Translations under genes and position numbers: made by a program
Part shown: one piece after another, positions 1 through 10,646 of the stretch
How the letters are laid out: each line of letters begins with the position of its first letter
Position numbering within the stretch: the first letter of the stretch is position 1
NCBI GenBank assembly: GCA_945883625.1
Contig: CAMCXW010000003.1
Location: forward strand, 27,028 to 91,027
Direction of reading: 5' to 3'
Source: Spirosoma fluviale
GTDB taxonomy: Bacteria > Bacteroidota > Bacteroidia > Cytophagales > Spirosomataceae
Length of the DNA: 64,000 nucleotides
The notes under the pieces: generated by a model
What the model was told of the DNA's origin: nothing
What the model saw: only the letters and a program-made list of their open reading frames with translations
Databases searched by the model: none

Positions 1-426
1 GTTTCTGAGAAGGGATTTGGTAAGCGTTCTGAGGTAGAGGATTACCGATTGACTAACCGGGGAGGTAAAGGGGTTAAGGCCTTGAATATCACGGAGAAAA
101 CGGGTAATTTAGTGGCTATTAAGGAAGTAAATGACTCGAATGACTTGATGATCATAACTAAGGCGGGTATTTTGATTCGTTCGAGTGTGGCTGAGTTACG
201 CGTCATGGGACGTAATACGCAAGGGGTGAAATTGATTCGATTGAAAAATGAATCAGATGAAATATCATCAGTAACCAAAATTGATAAAGAACCAGAGCCA
301 GAAGAAGTTGTCTTGATTGAAGGGGATGAACTTGTGGAAGGTGTGGTACTTGATCAAACGTCAGGAGAAGAAGCAGGGGAGGAGACTCCAAATGTGGAGG
401 GAACTGAAGAACAAATAGAGGAATAA
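1..426 (+). CDS. gyrA: DNA gyrase subunit A, C-terminal part (truncated by window start)
   Basis: Frame 1 is open from base 1; VSEKGFGKRSEVEDYRLTNRGGKGVKALNITEKTGNLVAI...RVMGRNTQGVKLIRL is typical of the GyrA C-terminal beta-pinwheel, followed by an acidic tail. Confidence 0.93.
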   Translation, partial: VSEKGFGKRSEVEDYRLTNRGGKGVKALNITEKTGNLVAIKEVNDSNDLMIITKAGILIRSSVAELRVMGRNTQGVKLIRLKNESDEISSVTKIDKEPEPEEVVLIEGDELVEGVVLDQTSGEEAGEETPNVEGTEEQIEE

Positions 427-433
427 TTTTTTG

Positions 434-461
434 GCCCGTATTTTTGAACGGGCTTTTTTTT
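434..461 (+). terminator. Rho-independent terminator after gyrA
   Basis: GCCCGT-N8-ACGGGC followed by T8. Confidence 0.85.
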
Positions 462-476
462 AATTTAACTAAACAT

Positions 477-1910
477 ATGAAAAAAGTAGTTTTAACCCTG
501 ATTACTGTGGTATTAGCCACAGGCTCAATATTCGCTCAAGTGGATAAGGCTTTGGTCGAAGTACAAAAGAAGAGTATTTTGGACGCTGTTAAAAAGACAG
601 ATGAATCGGTGAAGAAATCACCCACAAAACCAAAATTATGGTATGATCGTGCGATTGCCTATTTAGATTTGGCATCGTTTCCCGACTCCACAGTTTCTAC
701 GTTAGATTTGGATGCTCCTTTCAAAGCACTTGATTACATTGCTGAGGCGGTGAAATTGGATACCAAAGAAGGAAAGAAAGGTTCTATCGCTAAGGATGCT
801 GAAAAATTATTGGATGGCCGTGAGAAAGTATATGGTGCTCTAATGAATGTAGGTGTAGTTAAATATCAAGGAAAGGATTATTTATCCTCGTTCCGTTATA
901 TGTCCAAGGCATCTGCAATTGCCCCGAACGATACGATGTCTGCTATGTATACAGGTGTCGTAGCTCAATTATGTCAGAAAGATGCTGAGGCGCGGAAGTC
1001 GTATGAGCATTATATGTCGATTGGTGGTAAGGATATGGCGATTATTTACGGTTTAGCTCAGATTTATAAGGCGGCGAAGGAAGAGGAGACGGCTTTAGCC
1101 ATGTTGGACAAAGGAATTGCAATTTATTCATCGAACAAGGATTTGCGTAATGAGAAGTTCAATATGTTGATTTCATTTGGTCGTATTGATCAGGCGATTC
1201 TTCAGTTGAAGGGGTCACTGGAGAAGGATCCTAAGGATGTAATGAATTTATTCAATTTGGGTTTGTTGTATGAAAATAAGGTTAACGGTTTAAAAGAGGA
1301 AGTAAATAAAATTGCTGAAACGACCGTAAAAGTTGAAAATGCAAAACGCAAAGTAGTTTCACAAAAAGATAAGGCAGAGGTTTATGTGGATGAATTAAAG
1401 CGTGTGAAGGCTAAGTTAAAAACGGCCCAACCGAAACAAAAGCCGGTTTTTCAGGCCCAAATTAATAAACTTGAGGCATCGATTAAAGCGGATAGTGACG
1501 AATTAAAGCTGTTGATGGATGAGCAGGCAGAGGCGGAAAAGTTAGTAGGGGATGCAGCTGCGAATAAAGTCAAAATGGATGAATTTAACGCTAAAATTTC
1601 AGCTTTACGTGAGGAATTACCTGGTTTTTACAAACGTGCGTTGGAAATAGATGCTAATTATTATGATGCGTTGTACCAGTTAGGTGCGTTGTCTTATAAT
1701 GATGCGGCAGAAATTAAGCGTAAGGTGAATTCAATGGATATGGAGACATATAAGAAAGAAGGTAAGGCGGTAGAAGAACAAATCGCTGTGAAATATAAAG
1801 AGGCGTTGCCATATTTTGAGCGTGCATTAGTGGTGAAGAAAGATGAAGATTTGAAGGAGATTTTACGCCAAGTGTACCGTGAATTGAAGATGGAGAAAAC
1901 GGTAGATTAA
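477..1910 (+). CDS. TPR-repeat protein with signal peptide
   Basis: ORF 444..1910; ATG at 477 gives signal peptide MKKVVLTLITVVLATGSIFAQ; TPR-like helices with central coiled coil. Confidence 0.8.
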   Translation: MKKVVLTLITVVLATGSIFAQVDKALVEVQKKSILDAVKKTDESVKKSPTKPKLWYDRAIAYLDLASFPDSTVSTLDLDAPFKALDYIAEAVKLDTKEGKKGSIAKDAEKLLDGREKVYGALMNVGVVKYQGKDYLSSFRYMSKASAIAPNDTMSAMYTGVVAQLCQKDAEARKSYEHYMSIGGKDMAIIYGLAQIYKAAKEEETALAMLDKGIAIYSSNKDLRNEKFNMLISFGRIDQAILQLKGSLEKDPKDVMNLFNLGLLYENKVNGLKEEVNKIAETTVKVENAKRKVVSQKDKAEVYVDELKRVKAKLKTAQPKQKPVFQAQINKLEASIKADSDELKLLMDEQAEAEKLVGDAAANKVKMDEFNAKISALREELPGFYKRALEIDANYYDALYQLGALSYNDAAEIKRKVNSMDMETYKKEGKAVEEQIAVKYKEALPYFERALVVKKDEDLKEILRQVYRELKMEKTVD

Positions 1911-1951
1911 TAATAATAATACGTTGGACGTCAGACGTCAGACATTAAGAA

Positions 1952-1983
1952 AAGGCTGCTCAGAAATGGGCAGTCTTTTTTTT
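1952..1983 (+). terminator. Terminator hairpin embedded in heptamer array
   Basis: GGCTGC...GCAGTC plus T-tract running straight into TTTAGACATTAGAC. Confidence 0.7.
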
Positions 1984-2063
1984 AGACATTAGACAATAGT
2001 CGTTGGACGTTAGTTTAGTATCTATTTAACATAATATAAATTATATAACAATTTGATATAATT

Positions 2064-2124
2064 TGTAGAAACGCGATACTTCGCGTATTTTGATATGATT
2101 AGACGCAAAGTATTGCTTCTATAC
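2064..2124. repeat. Imperfect palindromic element GTAGAAACGCGATACTTCGCGT...ACGCAAAGTATTGCTTCTATAC
   Basis: The two halves are near reverse complements; each half also contains a small hairpin. Confidence 0.65.
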
Positions 2125-2164
2125 AGACTCTAAAGTCTAGCGTCCGACGTCTAACGTCTAATGT

Positions 2165-3523
2165 CTAGAGTCTAATGGTGAATTTTGTCCATCCATTAAG
2201 TTCAGACTGGACTGATATTTGCCCTAGGTGTAAATGAACGATGCGTTCGACAAGTGATAAACCGATGCCATAGCCTTTAGCATTGGCTGTATTTTCGCCA
2301 CGAAAGAATGGCTGGAAAATATAGGGTAAATCAGCCTCAGGAATTCCTTTCCCTTCATTTTTCACCTCAATAATAATCTTGTTATCCTCAATGGCCAGCT
2401 GTACAAATGCTTGCTTATTTGGGCTGAATTTACAGGCATTTTCTAGCAGATTTTTTAATGCTGTCAGAATAAGTTTTTCATCGCCCTTGATCATCAACAA
2501 TTCTTCGTCTTCTGGCATGAATTGTGTGTCAAATGTAACTTTATAGGTTGTATTCAACTTTTGCGTTAAACTTCGCGCTTCCCAAAGTATTTCATCAATT
2601 CGAATGACCTGAAAACCTGCTTGGTAATCCGAAACGCTGATTTTGTTTAATTCCAACAAGGATTCCGTAATTGCCGCTAAGTCCTGTGTATCTTCTAATA
2701 CAGAGGCGATTGTCAACTTGTAATCTGCTGTTGATCGCTCATTTAATAAGCTTACTTCCAATTGGGCTGAGATCTTGGTTAGTGGGTTTTTTAACTCATG
2801 GGATACGTTGGCAATAAATGTTTTTTGAAAGCGAAATGCACTTTCAATTCGTTCTAAGAGCCGGTTAATGGTCGCTACCATTTTGCCAATTTCATCTTCG
2901 GAATCTGCTGTTTCTAACCTTTGTTCTAGTCGCTTAGGTGACAGTAAATCCACTTGTTTAATAACTTCTGAAATGGGTCGTACTGCCCTTCCGGCAAAAA
3001 ACCATCCAGAGATAACAACAATGAAGACAAATAAGAGAAACAAAGCGATCAGAATGTTCTTTAAATCCTTTGCATTTTCTGCTGAATATTGATCAACCGC
3101 ACCTGCAAAAACGACTATTTGGCCTTCTGGTGTAACAAATACGGTACCTAGTACCTCTAAATCGTCCGTTTCAAATCGAACTTCTTTTTTCTTGAAGACT
3201 TCTTTAACACGGTTTACGTCTATATGAAAGTTAATTGTGTCATTCGATCGATAAATACGCTCATTGCACGTGTCATACGCCATAATATTTTCACGATATA
3301 AGATATCGCGATTAGCGCGGTCGATGATTCTCAGTAGTTTAGAATCAACTTGTTTTACGTTGACTAATAATTCTGCGGCAGTGTTTGCTTTTTGGCGCAG
3401 CCGACTGTAAAATTTGTCTTTGTAATTCTGTTGGGTAAATACATAAATAATAAAATACGATACGAATAAAATCGCCGAAACTAAATATGTAAACTGATAT
3501 GTTAGTCGGGAACGTATCTGCAT
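2165..3523 (-). CDS. Sensor histidine kinase (HAMP, HisKA, HATPase_c)
   Basis: Two TM segments, HELKNPLTKISAQLEVSL H-box, NLLENACKFSP N-box, GKGIPEADLPYIFQPFFRG, GYGIGLSLV. Confidence 0.95.
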   Translation of the reverse strand: MQIRSRLTYQFTYLVSAILFVSYFIIYVFTQQNYKDKFYSRLRQKANTAAELLVNVKQVDSKLLRIIDRANRDILYRENIMAYDTCNERIYRSNDTINFHIDVNRVKEVFKKKEVRFETDDLEVLGTVFVTPEGQIVVFAGAVDQYSAENAKDLKNILIALFLLFVFIVVISGWFFAGRAVRPISEVIKQVDLLSPKRLEQRLETADSEDEIGKMVATINRLLERIESAFRFQKTFIANVSHELKNPLTKISAQLEVSLLNERSTADYKLTIASVLEDTQDLAAITESLLELNKISVSDYQAGFQVIRIDEILWEARSLTQKLNTTYKVTFDTQFMPEDEELLMIKGDEKLILTALKNLLENACKFSPNKQAFVQLAIEDNKIIIEVKNEGKGIPEADLPYIFQPFFRGENTANAKGYGIGLSLVERIVHLHLGQISVQSELNGWTKFTIRL

Positions 3524-4203
3524 TATTCTTGTCGTAAAATGTATCCCATACCAAATTGTGTATGAATCAATTTGCTTGAAAAGCCTTTATCTACCTTTTT
3601 CCGCAAGTAATTTACATATACTTCGATCAAATTGGAGCTGTTTTCATCCTCTACCTCCCAGATATTTTCTGCAATTTCAGCCTTTGAAATTACTTTTTCT
3701 TGGTTGCGAAGAAAGTATTCCATTAATTGGAATTCCTTAGCGGTCAGGTTAATTTTCTGCCCGGAACGCGATACAATTTTACTTGAGAGATCCAATTCTA
3801 AGTCGGCAAATTTTAATACCTGTGCCTCAATCATCGTCTGATTAGAACGTTTAATCAAGGCTTTAACACGTGCTAAAAACTCCTTGAAATCAAATGGCTT
3901 AGCCAAATAATCATCCGCTCCAGCATCAAATCCTTCTATTTTATCGTCGGTAGTACTTAAGGCTGTCAACATTAATATGGGTGTCTGTATCCCCTCTATT
4001 CGTAATTTGCGACATAGTTCGAGTCCATTCAGCCCTGGTATAATGATGTCTGAGATGATTAATTGATACGTATTTCGTGTGGCTAATTGGTACCCCATTA
4101 GACCATCATACGCTACTTCCACTGCATAATTATTCTCTTCCAAACCTTGTTTCAAGGATTGGACGGTTTTAGGCTCATCTTCTATCAATAAAATTTTAAC
4201 CAT
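3523..4203 (-). CDS. Response regulator, OmpR/PhoB family
   Basis: MVKILLIEDEPKTVQSL, DIIIPGLNGLELC, winged-helix C-terminus; start overlaps histidine kinase. Confidence 0.96.
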   Translation of the reverse strand: MVKILLIEDEPKTVQSLKQGLEENNYAVEVAYDGLMGYQLATRNTYQLIISDIIIPGLNGLELCRKLRIEGIQTPILMLTALSTTDDKIEGFDAGADDYLAKPFDFKEFLARVKALIKRSNQTMIEAQVLKFADLELDLSSKIVSRSGQKINLTAKEFQLMEYFLRNQEKVISKAEIAENIWEVEDENSSNLIEVYVNYLRKKVDKGFSSKLIHTQFGMGYILRQE

Positions 4204-4671
4204 TTAACGTAAGATACTCACCAGGTCCGCCGGTGAATAATTAATGGATTTAAGTACTTTATTGTCGGACTTACGATATACTTTCCACAAGCCATTTTCC
4301 TCTAAAATTTCCGCTAGCGTACCATCTTTATCCGCATAAAATTTCACAGTTGCTTCTGCTTCAGCTAGGCTTTGACAAGCTTTTGACATATTCGATCGCT
4401 GTACTTCATTGAATAATTCGACGAATTTTTCACCCATGCCAAACTCCAAAACAGCCCCTGAAAGGACATATTGTAAATCACATAAAGCATCGGCTATTTC
4501 AACTATATCATTCGCAGCTATGGCTTCTTTGAGTTCTTCTAGTTCTTCTGCCAACAAGCTTACGCGGAGCTGGCAGCGTTCTGCACTTGGAATACCTGGT
4601 TTATCCACAATCGGAGCACCAAAAGTTTGGTGAAACTGGGCTACTTGATTTAAAGAATCTATTTTTTGCAT
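4204..4671 (-). CDS. MazG-like nucleoside triphosphate pyrophosphohydrolase family protein
   Basis: LLAEELEELKEAI...VEIADALCDLQYVLSGA EExxE / ExxD motif. Confidence 0.85.
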   Translation of the reverse strand: MQKIDSLNQVAQFHQTFGAPIVDKPGIPSAERCQLRVSLLAEELEELKEAIAANDIVEIADALCDLQYVLSGAVLEFGMGEKFVELFNEVQRSNMSKACQSLAEAEATVKFYADKDGTLAEILEENGLWKVYRKSDNKVLKSINYSPADLVSILR

Positions 4672-4748
4672 GAATTAAGCGTTATTCATTAAAATTAAAC
4701 AATTATTTTTCCAAATTAAAAAGCTAATTAGCTACATATTAGCTCCAT

Positions 4749-4831
4749 TTGTACACATTATTCATGGTTATCCACATAAAAATGTGGATAACTAATGGAA
4801 GAATTATTAAATTGTTCACAACTGTGGATAA
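4749..4831. promoter_or_regulatory. Cluster of DnaA boxes
   Basis: TTATCCACA at 4768-4776 (+), TGTGGATAA at 4783-4791 and 4823-4831 (- boxes); near-matches TTGTACACA 4749-4757 and TTGTTCACA 4812-4820; AT-rich flank 4680-4740. Confidence 0.75.
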
Positions 4832-4861
4832 GTCGTGGAAAAGATCTTGCGAATTAGCATA

Positions 4862-5353
4862 CTAAGACTGTGGCTTGCTTTCAGAAAAAGTTCCATCCGA
4901 ATAAAAAATTAGAACACGCTCAATTTTCTTTTCCAGGTAGGATGGGTTTGCATCTGATACTGCTAACGGAACGCTTGAAACGCGCTCTGAATTATTACTT
5001 TCTCTGGTACGTCTGAGATTTGATTGTACGATCGTTTGTTCAGGCAAAATATTTTTAACGGATTCTGAGGGCGTAGGTAAAACAGGATCAAAAAGAGAAG
5101 GAGCTGTTGGAGTAGTAACCATTTCCTTAGCGACAGCTAGTGATCCTAAGGTGCGATCCTCAAATAATAAATCCTCTGCCGTAATTTCAGGAAATACACG
5201 TAAAATTTTCTGAACGACATCTAAACTAGGTTTATTACGTCCAGAAAGTATATGAGATATGCTACTACGCGGTATACCTAATTTATCAGCGAATTGTGAA
5301 GCACTTAATTGCTTACGCTTAATTAACAATTCGATTTTCTCACTTAAATTCAT
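4862..5353 (-). CDS. XRE-family helix-turn-helix transcriptional regulator
   Basis: N-terminal HTH: LSASQFADKLGIPRSSISHILSGRNKPSLDVVQKIL. Confidence 0.9.
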   Translation of the reverse strand: MNLSEKIELLIKRKQLSASQFADKLGIPRSSISHILSGRNKPSLDVVQKILRVFPEITAEDLLFEDRTLGSLAVAKEMVTTPTAPSLFDPVLPTPSESVKNILPEQTIVQSNLRRTRESNNSERVSSVPLAVSDANPSYLEKKIERVLIFYSDGTFSESKPQS

Positions 5354-5361
5354 AATTGATC

Positions 5362-5385
5362 TTTGTAAACAAATAGTATTACAAA
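5362..5385. promoter_or_regulatory. Candidate operator upstream of the XRE regulator
   Basis: Perfect inverted repeat TTTGTAA-N10-TTACAAA just upstream of the start codon; related TTGTAA-T-TTACAA at 5430-5442. Confidence 0.5.
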
Positions 5386-5436
5386 ATTAAATTATAAATT
5401 AATAAAAACAAATTGAAATTAAGCCACAATTGTAAT

Positions 5437-6276
5437 TTACAAAAGTGATATACAGTCGGAATGCAAAGCAATTAGTTTACTTTTGTAAAGTGCGCCAACA
5501 CCCTTTTTGAAATCCTTTTTAGACATCCCTAATTCAAAATAAATCTCCTCTGCAGGGCTTTTGTCATGTAATTTTAATACGCCATTACTCGCTTTGATTG
5601 CAGTTAGGATTCGTTCAGCCTGTGCATCTATGCGTACCATACCCACAGGTTCTAGACGTAAATCAAGTTTACCATCTAGCCGAATATTATTAATGTATAC
5701 ATTTGTAGATTCGCCAAATGTCAAGTTTGTAAACACTTGATTTTTAAATAACATTCCTATTTTATAATTGTTTACAAGGCATTTGATTCCTAAATCTGTG
5801 TCTTCAAATGGAATTGCGGATACTTTGTCTCCAATTGTAAATTCACTACCATCGGTTAATGGCAGAAACTTCTCTATTCTTGCTGATGCGACGATACGAT
5901 CTGTTTGGCTATCCAAATAAACATATACGAAATATGATCTCCCTACCGACATCTTTTGAAATTGCTGACTAAAAGGAACAAAAAGGTCTTTGGCTAATCC
6001 CCATTCCATAAATACACCTAATGGAGTAACTGATTTTACCTCTAAATAAGCAAATTGGTCTATCGTTGCTTTTGGCTTTAGCGTAGTAGCTATAATTCGA
6101 TCTTCCGAATCGCGGTAGATGAATACATCAATAAAATCATCTATTTGATAATTTTCTGGTACATATTGTAAGGGAAGCAAGATTTCATCCTCATACCCAT
6201 CTAGGTATAAACCAAAAGGTACTTCCTTGATAATGCGTAGGTGATTGTATTCACCAATTTTTAATTCATTTTCCAT
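5437..6276 (-). CDS. CvfB/YitL-like S1 domain RNA-binding protein
   Basis: Tandem S1-like domains and C-terminal winged helix (EIYFELGMSKKDFKKGVGALYKSKLI). Confidence 0.88.
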   Translation of the reverse strand: MENELKIGEYNHLRIIKEVPFGLYLDGYEDEILLPLQYVPENYQIDDFIDVFIYRDSEDRIIATTLKPKATIDQFAYLEVKSVTPLGVFMEWGLAKDLFVPFSQQFQKMSVGRSYFVYVYLDSQTDRIVASARIEKFLPLTDGSEFTIGDKVSAIPFEDTDLGIKCLVNNYKIGMLFKNQVFTNLTFGESTNVYINNIRLDGKLDLRLEPVGMVRIDAQAERILTAIKASNGVLKLHDKSPAEEIYFELGMSKKDFKKGVGALYKSKLIALHSDCISLL

Positions 6277-6283
6277 AAAAAAA

Positions 6284-6302
6284 CCCGGTTGAGTAAACCG
6301 GG
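6284..6302 (-). terminator. Terminator of dapD
   Basis: CCCGGTT-GAGTA-AACCGGG; T-rich tract on minus strand. Confidence 0.85.
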
Positions 6303-6328
6303 CTGTAAAGGTAAGGATAGATTTTGGT

Positions 6329-7147
6329 TTAGACTACCACGTTATTTTCGCGCAAGGCTTGATTTAATGATGTTTTCAAATCTGTACTCTCTTTACGTTT
6401 ACCAATAATGAGTGCACATGGTACACCATACGTTCCTGCTGGGAAATTCTTTTGAATTGATCCTGGGATAACAACTGAGTTTTCAGGTACATAGCCTATG
6501 TATTCTACAGGTTCAGGACCACTTACATCAATGATCTTAGAAGAACCTGTAATGGTTACACCAGCACCCAAAACAGCCCTTTTACCGATGTGCGCACCTT
6601 CAACTACGATACAGCGAGAGCCGATAAAGGCACCATCTTCAATAATCACGGGAGCTGCTTGAGGTGGTTCAAGTACTCCACCAATACCCACACCACCACT
6701 TAAATGAACATGTTTTCCGATTTGTGCGCAACTGCCTACAGTCGCCCAAGTGTCAACCATGGTTCCTTCGTCAACATACGCTCCAATATTTACATAAGAG
6801 GGCATTAAAATTGTTCCTTTCGCCAAAAATGCGCCATAACGCGCTACTGCAGGCGGAACAACACGAACACCTAATTCCTTATAATTCGTTTTTAAACGCA
6901 TTTTATCATGGTATTCAAAAATGCCAACCTCACTCACGGTCATTTGACGAATAGGGAAATACATCACTATGGCTTTCTTTACCCACTCATTTACCTGCCA
7001 TGAGCCATCAGCATTAGGTTCAGCGGTACGTAGTTCGCCCGCATCAACTGATGCAACAACTTGTTCAATCGCCGCAATTACCTCTGGTGTATTACGCGTC
7101 TCTGGTTTGTCCCAGGCCGCTAAAATGATCTGTTCTACTGAATTCAT
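6329..7147 (-). CDS. dapD: 2,3,4,5-tetrahydropyridine-2,6-dicarboxylate N-succinyltransferase
   Basis: Left-handed beta-helix hexapeptides; MNSVEQIILAAWDKPETRN...PSYVNIGAYVDEGTMVDTWATVGSCAQIG; start chosen at 7147 inside ORF ending 7186. Confidence 0.95.
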   Translation of the reverse strand: MNSVEQIILAAWDKPETRNTPEVIAAIEQVVASVDAGELRTAEPNADGSWQVNEWVKKAIVMYFPIRQMTVSEVGIFEYHDKMRLKTNYKELGVRVVPPAVARYGAFLAKGTILMPSYVNIGAYVDEGTMVDTWATVGSCAQIGKHVHLSGGVGIGGVLEPPQAAPVIIEDGAFIGSRCIVVEGAHIGKRAVLGAGVTITGSSKIIDVSGPEPVEYIGYVPENSVVIPGSIQKNFPAGTYGVPCALIIGKRKESTDLKTSLNQALRENNVVV

Positions 7148-7481
7148 ATAATATGTATGCAAAATTTTGAGAGCGCAAATTACCAATAAAAGATTTTTAT
7201 CAGGCCTTATAAGTCAAATAATTCTTAGTCGACCACTCATTTGCCACAAATACAAGGCCAAAATTAACACTAATTTAACTTAAACTTAAATAATCTAACT
7301 TACTGATTATCATTTAGTTGATAATTTATTCCAAATAATATATTGTGAAAAAAGGCTCGAAAATTAGCCAAATAAACAAGTGACAATCTGTCACCCCCCT
7401 GCCCCACTCGATTTGCGAAGCATTTCCTTACTCAAATATGCAAAATATTTTTGAATAAAAAACGTATCCGAGATAAAATGA

Positions 7482-8642
<1,161 letters not shown>

Positions 8643-8664
8643 TTAATTCTATATCATTTTCAAA

Positions 8665-8687
8665 AGAGAGGCTTAGGCCTCTTTTTT
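8665..8687 (+). terminator. gapA terminator overlapping 3' end of trmB
   Basis: AGAGGC-TTAG-GCCTCT plus T6. Confidence 0.8.
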
Positions 8688-9338
8688 GTTTTCTACCCGT
8701 GCATAATTTATGGTATAGCCTTTATCGAACCATATTTTCTCAAATCGGGTCTTAATTCCAAAGTGATCTTCATTCCAAATTGATGTATATAAGTCTTTTG
8801 TTTCAGCTAAGCTTCGTAATTGATACGCTTGGAATTGAGCCAATGAATATTCGAAAAATTCAGATGAATCCGTTTTTAAATGAATTATACCATCCGGTTT
8901 TAATAAGCGTAAATATTTTTCTAAGTAAAATGGAAATGTTAACCGCTTCTTTTCGTCTCGGTCTTTCATGCGTGGATCAGGAAAAGTAATCCATATTTCA
9001 TCAATTTCATTTGGCAGAAAGAAGTCTTCAATAAATTGAATCTGAATGCGCAAAAATGCCACATTGGTAAGTTGCATCGCTTCTGCTTGTTGGCCACCCG
9101 CAGCAAGGCGATCCCCTTTGATATCTACACCAATAAAATTTTTGGATGGAAATAATTTCCCTAAACCATTCGTGTATTCCCCGCGACCACATCCGATTTC
9201 AAGTACAATTGGATTTGAATTCAAAAAATAGTCCGACATCCATTTTCCTTGACAATTTTCAAAAAAATGCTTGGGATGTTGAATAACATTAGCCAATTGC
9301 TCGGCGCATTCGTACTTGTATATTTTTCTTCTACTCAA
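8673..9338 (-). CDS. trmB: tRNA (guanine-N7-)-methyltransferase
   Basis: VLEIGCGRGEYTNGLGKLFPSKNFIGVDIKG; ITFPDPRMKDRDEKKRLTFPFYL. Confidence 0.95.
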   Translation of the reverse strand: MSRRKIYKYECAEQLANVIQHPKHFFENCQGKWMSDYFLNSNPIVLEIGCGRGEYTNGLGKLFPSKNFIGVDIKGDRLAAGGQQAEAMQLTNVAFLRIQIQFIEDFFLPNEIDEIWITFPDPRMKDRDEKKRLTFPFYLEKYLRLLKPDGIIHLKTDSSEFFEYSLAQFQAYQLRSLAETKDLYTSIWNEDHFGIKTRFEKIWFDKGYTINYARVENKKEA

Positions 9339-9341
9339 AAT

Positions 9342-10634
9342 TTATTCAGCTAATTCAGCAACCATATACGTACTGCCTGTAATTAAAATAAAATCTGCTT
9401 GCGTTTCACGCGCTGAAGCTAAAGCGAGATTGACGTTGGCATAAATGTCTCCTCGTAATCCATAAACATTCGCTTTTGCTTGAAGTTCGCCTGCAGATAA
9501 AACTCTCGGATTCGATGCTTGGGTAAAATAATACCGCGCATCTTTGGGGAACAAAGCTAATACGCGATCCAAATCCTTATCTGCTACCATACCCAAAATG
9601 ATATGAAGCTGATTGATTTTCATTTGGTTTACTTGACCAAGTACCTCTGAAATGCCTGCTGCATTGTGTGCCGTGTCCGCCACAACCCACGGATTCCGAA
9701 CTATCACTTCCCAGCGCCCGCGCAACGAGGTATTTTGTCTTGTTAGTTTTATTCCGTGTTGAATCGATTGTGCTGAAAGCTGTAAAACACGCCTTTTAGA
9801 CAGCTGAGTACACCAAGCAATCACACCACGCAAATTTTGAACTTGATAGGTTCCTGCATAAGGACTTTCAATTTTCAAATCACCCCAGAGCTCTGTTTTG
9901 GCAACTAAATGAAGCTCTATTCCTTTTTGCTCTACAGCTGATATTTGTACAAGTTCATCCGCAAAATTCAAAAATGCATCACATGCTTGTGCCGTTGACT
10001 TAAATACCTCTTCTACTTCTTCCTGCCGCTCACTGATTAATATAGGAATTTGACTTTTGATGATACCCGCTTTTTCTGTGGCAATTTCTGGCAATGTTTC
10101 TCCTAAAATATCTTGATGATCATAGCCAATATTCGTAATGTAGGTAGCGATGGGTTCAATGATATTCGTCGAATCTAAGCGTCCACCCAATCCAGTTTCT
10201 ATCACCGCATAGTCTACGCCTTGTTCTTTAAAAAAAGCAAAGGCCATAAGTACGGTCCATTCAAAAAAACTCGGCTTTATCTCTGCAATGAGCGCAAGGT
10301 GTTTGGTAAAAAAGTCAACAACCCAATCATGCGAAACTTCTTGTCCATTTACTTTTATCCGCTCCGTAAATGATTTTAAATGAGGTGATGTGTATAAACC
10401 GACCCTAAATCCCGCTTCCTGTAATATGGAAGCCATGAAGTGAGATGAACTCCCCTTGCCATTCGTTCCTGCAATATGTAAACTTTTAAAATGCTGCTGG
10501 GGATTTCCAATCTTCGCAGCCAATTCCTGAATATTTCCTAAACCTGGTTTGAACGCTTTTTTACCTTCCCGATGAAAAACAGGAAGTTGGGCATACAAGA
10601 AGTTAATAACCTCTTCGTAAGTCATACGAGTCAA
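9342..10634 (-). CDS. folC: Bifunctional folylpolyglutamate synthase / dihydrofolate synthase
   Basis: Mur-ligase-like: HIAGTNGKGSSSHFMASILQ, ETGLGGRLDSTN, VADTAHNAAG. Confidence 0.95.
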   Translation of the reverse strand: MTRMTYEEVINFLYAQLPVFHREGKKAFKPGLGNIQELAAKIGNPQQHFKSLHIAGTNGKGSSSHFMASILQEAGFRVGLYTSPHLKSFTERIKVNGQEVSHDWVVDFFTKHLALIAEIKPSFFEWTVLMAFAFFKEQGVDYAVIETGLGGRLDSTNIIEPIATYITNIGYDHQDILGETLPEIATEKAGIIKSQIPILISERQEEVEEVFKSTAQACDAFLNFADELVQISAVEQKGIELHLVAKTELWGDLKIESPYAGTYQVQNLRGVIAWCTQLSKRRVLQLSAQSIQHGIKLTRQNTSLRGRWEVIVRNPWVVADTAHNAAGISEVLGQVNQMKINQLHIILGMVADKDLDRVLALFPKDARYYFTQASNPRVLSAGELQAKANVYGLRGDIYANVNLALASARETQADFILITGSTYMVAELAE

Positions 10635-10646
10635 AATAGACTTAAA

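Larger units (their letters stand above)
1920..2175. repeat. Heptamer repeat locus A (GAC type) around a terminator and an imperfect palindrome
   Basis: 7-bp periodic units: ..tggacgt cagacgt cagacat.. ; tagacat tagacaa tagtcgt tggacgt ; gactcta aagtcta gcgtccg acgtcta acgtcta atgtcta gagtcta. Confidence 0.9.

Noticed and set aside
4749-4831. Calling the DnaA-box cluster oriC outright
   Set aside because: dnaA/rnpA-type neighbours are absent and gene strand bias does not diverge at this point; GC skew is needed
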